Below, one piece after another: positions 58,770 through 62,747 of a stretch of 62,747 bases of DNA. The notes beneath the pieces were generated by a model. That model worked only from the letters and a program-made list of their open reading frames with translations. It did no database searches and had not been told where the DNA came from. The DNA is from Ruminococcus sp. (GTDB lineage Bacteria > Bacillota > Clostridia > Oscillospirales > Ruminococcaceae). The position numbers and the translations under genes were made by a program. The first letter of the stretch is position 1; every line of letters begins with the position of its first letter. The stretch spans positions 1-62,747 of the forward strand of contig JAMPDU010000002.1 of the NCBI GenBank assembly GCA_023665505.1, given 5' to 3'.

Positions 58770-58787
58770 GGTTAATTTAAATTAACC
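58770..58787. promoter_or_regulatory. 18-bp perfect palindrome between fabH and fabD
   Basis: GGTTAATTTAAATTAACC. It ends two bases before the predicted fabD -35 box and lies about 30 bases into the predicted fabH transcript, so one bound protein could affect both. It does not match the published Bacillus FapR consensus. Candidate operator. Confidence 0.5.
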
Positions 58788-58788
58788 C

Positions 58789-58817
58789 TTGTAATTTTCC
58801 AATAAATATGGTATAGT
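58789..58817 (+). promoter_or_regulatory. Predicted promoter of fabD
   Basis: TTGTAA (58789-58794), 17-bp spacer, TATAGT (58812-58817), about 125 bases upstream of fabD. Confidence 0.5.
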
Positions 58818-58818
58818 T

Positions 58819-58848
58819 ATTGTAACGGCATTTTTTGCCTTACAGCAA
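58819..58848 (-). promoter_or_regulatory. Predicted promoter of the fabH operon
   Basis: TTGCTG (58843-58848), 18-bp spacer, TACAAT (58819-58824). It is back to back with the fabD promoter. Confidence 0.45.
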
Positions 58849-58942
58849 AAACCATATATTACTATTGTAATATTTTTCGGCGCGGTTGTCAACCGATTTT
58901 CGGATAAAATTTCTAAATAAAAATTTTTTGGAGGAATTTACT

Positions 58943-59866
58943 ATGTCAAAAACTGTATTTTTATTCTCGGGGCAAGGCTCTCAATACGTTGGAATGGGTA
59001 AGGAACTTTGCGAAAAATACCCGCAAATCGACGTTTACGCAAGAGCCAGCGAAATCGTCGGCTTTGATATTGCGGAAAAAATTAACAATTCCACGGAGGA
59101 TGAATTGGCAAAAACTGTATATTCTCAGCCTGCCATAATGGCGACTTCCCTTGTTGCTTTCGAGGCGATGAAGATAAACGGCGTGGAATTTTCCGCGGTT
59201 GCGGGACACTCTTTGGGCGAGTACGCGGCAATGGTTGCAAGCGGGGTACTGTCTTTCGAGGACGGCTTTAAGGTGATAAAAGCCCGCGCCGCCGCCATGC
59301 AGAAAGCCGCCGAAAAATCGGGCGGGGCGATGTACGCCATAATCGGCAAGCCCGCCGAAGAGGTTGAACAGGTCTGCGGCGAGATAGACGGCTATGTCGT
59401 GCCCGTAAACTTCAATTCCACCGCCCAAACCGTTATCGCGGGGGAAACGGCGGCGGCGGAAACGGCGGCGGCAAGGTTTTCCGAACTCGGGGCAAAGGCG
59501 GTAAAATTGGGGGTTTCCTCGGCGTTTCACTCAAAGCTTATGCAGCCTGCGGCGGAGGAATTCGCCCCGGCAATTGCCGACATAAAATTCAACACGCCGA
59601 ATGTGGAATTTTATTCCAACCTGCTGGGCGGCTTGCAGACGGATTTTGACGGTATGCCCGACAGGCTGGCGGCGCACATTGTTTCCCCCGTGCGGTTCAC
59701 CTCGGAGCTGGCGGCTTTGCAGGGGGCGGGCTATGAGAATTTTATCGAGCTTGGACCAAACAAGGTGCTGACGAGTCTTGTGAAAAAGACGTTAAAGGGC
59801 GTGAACGCGGCGAACGTGGAGAACGCCAAAACCCTTGAAAAGGCTCTTGAAATGCTGAAAGGGTGA
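58943..59866 (+). CDS. fabD: Malonyl-CoA-ACP transacylase
   Basis: Loads malonyl groups onto ACP. It is 307 residues: FLFSGQGSQYVGMG, nucleophile VAGHSLGEYAAM, and catalytic His in SSAFHSKLMQPA. ATG 58943 follows GGAGGAA; the longer frame from 58886 is upstream leader. Unusually it is divergent from, rather than inside, the fab cluster. It is followed after four bases by a lipoprotein gene. Confidence 0.96.
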   Translation: MSKTVFLFSGQGSQYVGMGKELCEKYPQIDVYARASEIVGFDIAEKINNSTEDELAKTVYSQPAIMATSLVAFEAMKINGVEFSAVAGHSLGEYAAMVASGVLSFEDGFKVIKARAAAMQKAAEKSGGAMYAIIGKPAEEVEQVCGEIDGYVVPVNFNSTAQTVIAGETAAAETAAARFSELGAKAVKLGVSSAFHSKLMQPAAEEFAPAIADIKFNTPNVEFYSNLLGGLQTDFDGMPDRLAAHIVSPVRFTSELAALQGAGYENFIELGPNKVLTSLVKKTLKGVNAANVENAKTLEKALEMLKG

Positions 59867-59870
59867 CGTT

Positions 59871-61556
59871 ATGGGCAAATTAAAATTTATTTTAGCGGCA
59901 ATTCTTTCACTCTCGCTTTGCGGGTGCAGGGAGGAAACGCCCGCTCTTGATACGGTTTCGGAGACTGTTTCCGAGACGGCGGCGAGCGAAACAACCTCCG
60001 CAAAAACGGAAACTTCGGCGGACACAACTACAACGGTTACAACCGAAACTTCCGAGGAACGGGAGGAAATTCCCGAGGAGCAAGCCGCCCTTGAAAAGCT
60101 GATTACCGACGCGGCGGGGGATAAAGAGGGGTACGCAATTCAGTCTCCCCTTTTCGGGGACTTTGACGGGGACGGCAAAAACGAGCTTATTGCGCTTTAC
60201 GAAAACATCGGCGATACCGAAGTATGGTTCGCAAGCGGCGGCAAGGCTGAACGCCTTGTCAGCGGCTATTGGCGCACGCCCGAAATTGTGACCTCCTGCG
60301 GCAGGGCGTTTGTTAAGCTGGAGTTCGGCGGTTACGCCACAAGCAGTTATTCGGTTTATTATCTGCTTGAAAACAGTTCCGTTTCCGAGTACGGCGGCGT
60401 TCCCGAGGGGGAGGAGGTTTACCCTTACGGCGGGTTCGGCGATTTTACCGCCATGCAAAGCGCGTATGACGGGTATACCGAGTTTTACAAGGACGACCCC
60501 GAGGGCGAGGTCAGCACGGGGCATACCCATAAAACCTATTGGTACTATTCTATGAATGATAGGGCTTACGAATATACGGGCAGAATTTTGACCGAGGATG
60601 AATTTCTCGAATACGAGGGGGCGCGGGAGTTCCTCGGCAAGGCGGCGGCTGACGGCGAAAAGGTCGGCGAAATTATCAAGCGGGGGTGCGGCATTATTAC
60701 CGTAAATTTAGATAATGTCGATGAGACTGACGAGTACATTTTTACAACGCACCGCAATAAAACTTTAAAGTACCGTAACGGAAAAATTTTTGAAACCGCC
60801 GATGATTACGACGACGGCGGAAACTATGTCTTTGACGAAAACGTCAAGCAGACTTACTTTGAGGACTTCTGCGAAATGATTTACGACGCCGCCGAGGGGG
60901 ACGGAAATTCTTTCATTCGGGAGAGGTTTTACGGGAATATCGGCGGCAAAAACGCCCTTTACGCCTATTACGGCACGGACGAAAATTTCTCCCTTTGGTA
61001 CGCCGACAAGGACGGCGCGAAAAAAGTCACCGACGACATAAGCCTTTTCACCGCCGACGGCGACGTGCTTATGCGAAACAGCGGCGAATATTTCGCGGTA
61101 AAAAACGGCAAGTCCAAAAAGCTCGATACTATGAATGCGGAGGAATTTTCCTACCTCTCGGACGGCGTTTTCACGGGGTATGTTACCGTCGGCTACACCG
61201 ACAGCACCCGCTCCGAGGAGACGAGAAAGCTGTACTGGTTTAGGTACAAAGACGGCGAAATTTCCGACATTGAGGGGGTTGACATCACCGAGGAGGATTT
61301 GCTTGCGTACGGCGGCGGCAGGGCGGCTCTCGACGAGATAGCGGCGCGGGGCGGCGACCTTGTGAACATAGTCCGACGGGACAACGGCATTATCAACATC
61401 AACTACGCTCTGCACAATCAGACTGTCACAAAACGATTTTTTATGACCCTTGAAGTCGGCGCTGACGGCAAGCTTACCGACATTACCCCCACCAACGGGG
61501 ACGGCACGCCCGATAATGCGGGTTGGTACTTACATTCGCTGAAAATAAAAAATTAG
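59871..61556 (+). CDS. Predicted lipoprotein with an FG-GAP-like segment
   Basis: A 561-residue protein of unknown function. The signal peptide ends in the lipobox LCGC (Cys 19). A Thr/Ser/Glu-rich linker (residues about 28-65) precedes the body. DFDGDGKNELIALYE is an FG-GAP/VCBS-like calcium motif. Later segments contain similar WYADKDGAKKV and WFRYKDGEISDI blocks, suggesting internal repeats of a beta domain. It would be anchored outside the membrane. The gene is four bases after fabD and may be co-transcribed with it. Confidence 0.8.
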   Translation: MGKLKFILAAILSLSLCGCREETPALDTVSETVSETAASETTSAKTETSADTTTTVTTETSEEREEIPEEQAALEKLITDAAGDKEGYAIQSPLFGDFDGDGKNELIALYENIGDTEVWFASGGKAERLVSGYWRTPEIVTSCGRAFVKLEFGGYATSSYSVYYLLENSSVSEYGGVPEGEEVYPYGGFGDFTAMQSAYDGYTEFYKDDPEGEVSTGHTHKTYWYYSMNDRAYEYTGRILTEDEFLEYEGAREFLGKAAADGEKVGEIIKRGCGIITVNLDNVDETDEYIFTTHRNKTLKYRNGKIFETADDYDDGGNYVFDENVKQTYFEDFCEMIYDAAEGDGNSFIRERFYGNIGGKNALYAYYGTDENFSLWYADKDGAKKVTDDISLFTADGDVLMRNSGEYFAVKNGKSKKLDTMNAEEFSYLSDGVFTGYVTVGYTDSTRSEETRKLYWFRYKDGEISDIEGVDITEEDLLAYGGGRAALDEIAARGGDLVNIVRRDNGIININYALHNQTVTKRFFMTLEVGADGKLTDITPTNGDGTPDNAGWYLHSLKIKN

Positions 61557-61570
61557 AAAGGTTGTTTTTT

Positions 61571-62407
61571 ATGGAACAATACGCACTCTTAGGCTACCCA
61601 TTAAAGCACACAATGTCCCCGCCAATTCACAAGCGGCTGTTTGAGCTGGAGGGGAAGTCCGCCGACTATGAGGTCTGCGAAATCCCCCCCGAGCGGCTTG
61701 CCGACCAGGTGGCGTACCTCAACGCTATGGACGGCTACAACGTTACCATTCCCTTTAAGACGGACATTATAAAATATCTGGACTGGCTGGACGATTCGGC
61801 GAAACGGTACAATTCCGTGAACTGCGTTGTGAACCGCATGGATAAGAATATCGGCTTTAATACGGACTGCTACGGCTTTCTCCGTTCACTTGAGGCGGAA
61901 AATATAAGCCTTGAGGGGAAAGTCCTGCAAATCGGCTGCGGCGGCGTGGGGCGTATGATTGCGACCGAGGCGGCTATTCACGGGGCGGACTTGACTATAG
62001 TGGCTCTCCCCGAATTTGTAAAGGGCGCGGAGGACGCTGCTAAAGAGGCTCTCACCCACAACCCGAAAGCGCAAATAAAGGTTATTACCCATGACGAAAT
62101 TTCGGGGGAATTCGACCTACTTATCAACGCAAGTCCCGTGGGAATGTTTCCCAAGGTTGACGAGTGCCCCGTTACCGAAGAGGTTGTGAAAAGCTGCAAA
62201 AACGTGTTTGAGGTGATATACAACCCCGACGTTACAATGCTTATGAAAATCGCCGAAAAGAACGGTATAAAAGCCGTGGGCGGAATGGCAATGCTTGTGT
62301 GGCAGGCGGTTGTGGCTCACGAAATATGGAGCGGCGCGAAATTCCGCGACGAGGATATTGGGGAATTAATTTCCGATATGAAAAAACTAATGAAAAATCA
62401 AGGCTGA
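61571..62407 (+). CDS. aroE: Shikimate dehydrogenase
   Basis: Reduces 3-dehydroshikimate with NADPH in aromatic amino acid synthesis. It is 278 residues: the N-terminal GYPLKHTMSPPIH substrate motif, NVTIPFK with the catalytic Lys, NTDCYGF with the catalytic Asp, and the dinucleotide loop IGCGGVGRMI. ATG 61571 is used; the frame from 61523 overlaps the lipoprotein gene. A GC-rich element follows the stop. Quinate/shikimate dehydrogenase is the nearest alternative. Confidence 0.93.
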   Translation: MEQYALLGYPLKHTMSPPIHKRLFELEGKSADYEVCEIPPERLADQVAYLNAMDGYNVTIPFKTDIIKYLDWLDDSAKRYNSVNCVVNRMDKNIGFNTDCYGFLRSLEAENISLEGKVLQIGCGGVGRMIATEAAIHGADLTIVALPEFVKGAEDAAKEALTHNPKAQIKVITHDEISGEFDLLINASPVGMFPKVDECPVTEEVVKSCKNVFEVIYNPDVTMLMKIAEKNGIKAVGGMAMLVWQAVVAHEIWSGAKFRDEDIGELISDMKKLMKNQG

Positions 62408-62413
62408 CTGTTC

Positions 62414-62476
62414 TGTAGGGGACGGGTTTCCCGTCCCGCGGTTACGTACCAACGGGCGGGGAAACCCCGCCCCTAC
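62414..62476. repeat. 63-bp MITE-like palindromic element
   Basis: Nearly identical in plan to 57661-57724, with the linker CGGTTACGTACCAAC also seen in part at 45722-45803. It is seven bases past the aroE stop. Confidence 0.85.
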
Positions 62477-62535
62477 AAAAGATTTACCCCTGCAAAAAAA
62501 TTTACAAATAAAAAACAGAACGGGAGGAAAAAATT

Positions 62536-62747
62536 ATGAAACTTGAAAAACGTCTGCTGGCGGCGGCTAAGGGCATAAGCCTTTGGTGGGGAATTTACCT
62601 CATTCTCGGCTGCTGCGCGGGCTTTGCGCTGCGTATGGTATACGACTTTTTCGCCGCGGGGACTTTCGAGCTGCGGCTGTTTATCCCCGTTAAGGCGGCG
62701 GTTTCCCTTGTTTTGGGGGTAATTTCATACTTTATTTCCTCCGCGGT
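62536..62747 (+). CDS. Membrane protein, cut by window end
   Basis: Seventy codons are visible from ATG 62536, behind GGGAGGAAAA. It begins MKLEKRLLAAAKGISL, with hydrophobic segments WWGIYLILGCCAGFAL and AAVSLVLGVISYFIS. Probably an integral membrane protein; no family could be assigned from this fragment. Confidence 0.65.
   Translation, partial: MKLEKRLLAAAKGISLWWGIYLILGCCAGFALRMVYDFFAAGTFELRLFIPVKAAVSLVLGVISYFISSA

Noticed and set aside
1..62747. tRNA, rRNA, riboswitch, prophage or transposase genes
   Set aside because: None could be recognised by eye on either strand; a covariance search (tRNAscan, Rfam) would be needed to exclude small RNAs fully.

Overview
The window looks like a chromosomal segment of a motile, anaerobic clostridial Firmicute, probably Oscillospiraceae/Ruminococcaceae-like. 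The evidence is sigma-A type promoters, strong AAAGGAGG-type ribosome sites, frequent TTG/GTG starts, a FliY-type switch protein with CheC/CheD, a Firmicute-style acc/fab cluster and moderate GC in genes with very AT-rich gaps. No rRNA, tRNA, CRISPR array, prophage or transposase gene was seen.

Layout. Positions 1-6900 hold the end of nadE, a BrnT-type toxin-antitoxin module bracketed by inverted repeats, a HEPN/MNT pair, fucO, a small membrane-anchored protein, an alpha/beta hydrolase and fucA. Pyruvate kinase (plus strand) and a Fic protein follow. From 41535 down to 9561 lies one very long minus-strand flagellar/chemotaxis operon. In transcription order it reads flgB, flgC, fliE, fliF, fliG, fliH, fliI, five LRR genes, fliJ, fliK, flgD, a TIGR02530-like gene, flgE, flbD, motA, motB, fliM, fliY, cheY, fliO, fliP, fliQ, fliR, flhB, flhA, a sigma-28 gene, two rod/hook-family genes, cheC and cheD. 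It has a sigma-A-like promoter upstream of flgB and a 20-bp-stem terminator after cheD. The five LRR genes encode tandem paralogous secreted proteins (signal peptide, one EF-hand loop, 7-12 LRRs of exactly 21 residues, each with a Cys) and separate fliI from fliJ. This is the most unusual feature of the window.

Positions 41.8-49.2 kb carry a DUF975-like membrane protein, argF, a hydrolase and argD, a VapBC module, a membrane-anchored lipase-like protein with an odd leader, and a lone fumarase alpha subunit. Positions 49.4-59.9 kb hold fatty-acid synthesis: fabH, a small membrane protein, fabG, fabF, accB, fabZ, accC, two paralogous zinc-ribbon membrane proteins, accD, accA and acpP on the minus strand, with fabD divergent on the plus strand. 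A perfect 18-bp palindrome lies between fabH and fabD. The window ends with a lipoprotein, aroE and a truncated membrane protein.

At the DNA level the intergenic regions carry several dispersed repeat families. Three are degenerate heptanucleotide repeats (CTGTCAA-like, GAGGTAA-like and ATAATTA-like), often directly abutting or even forming the 3' ends of genes. Another is a GC-rich palindromic REP/MITE-like family ending in TGTAGGGG/CCCCTACA.
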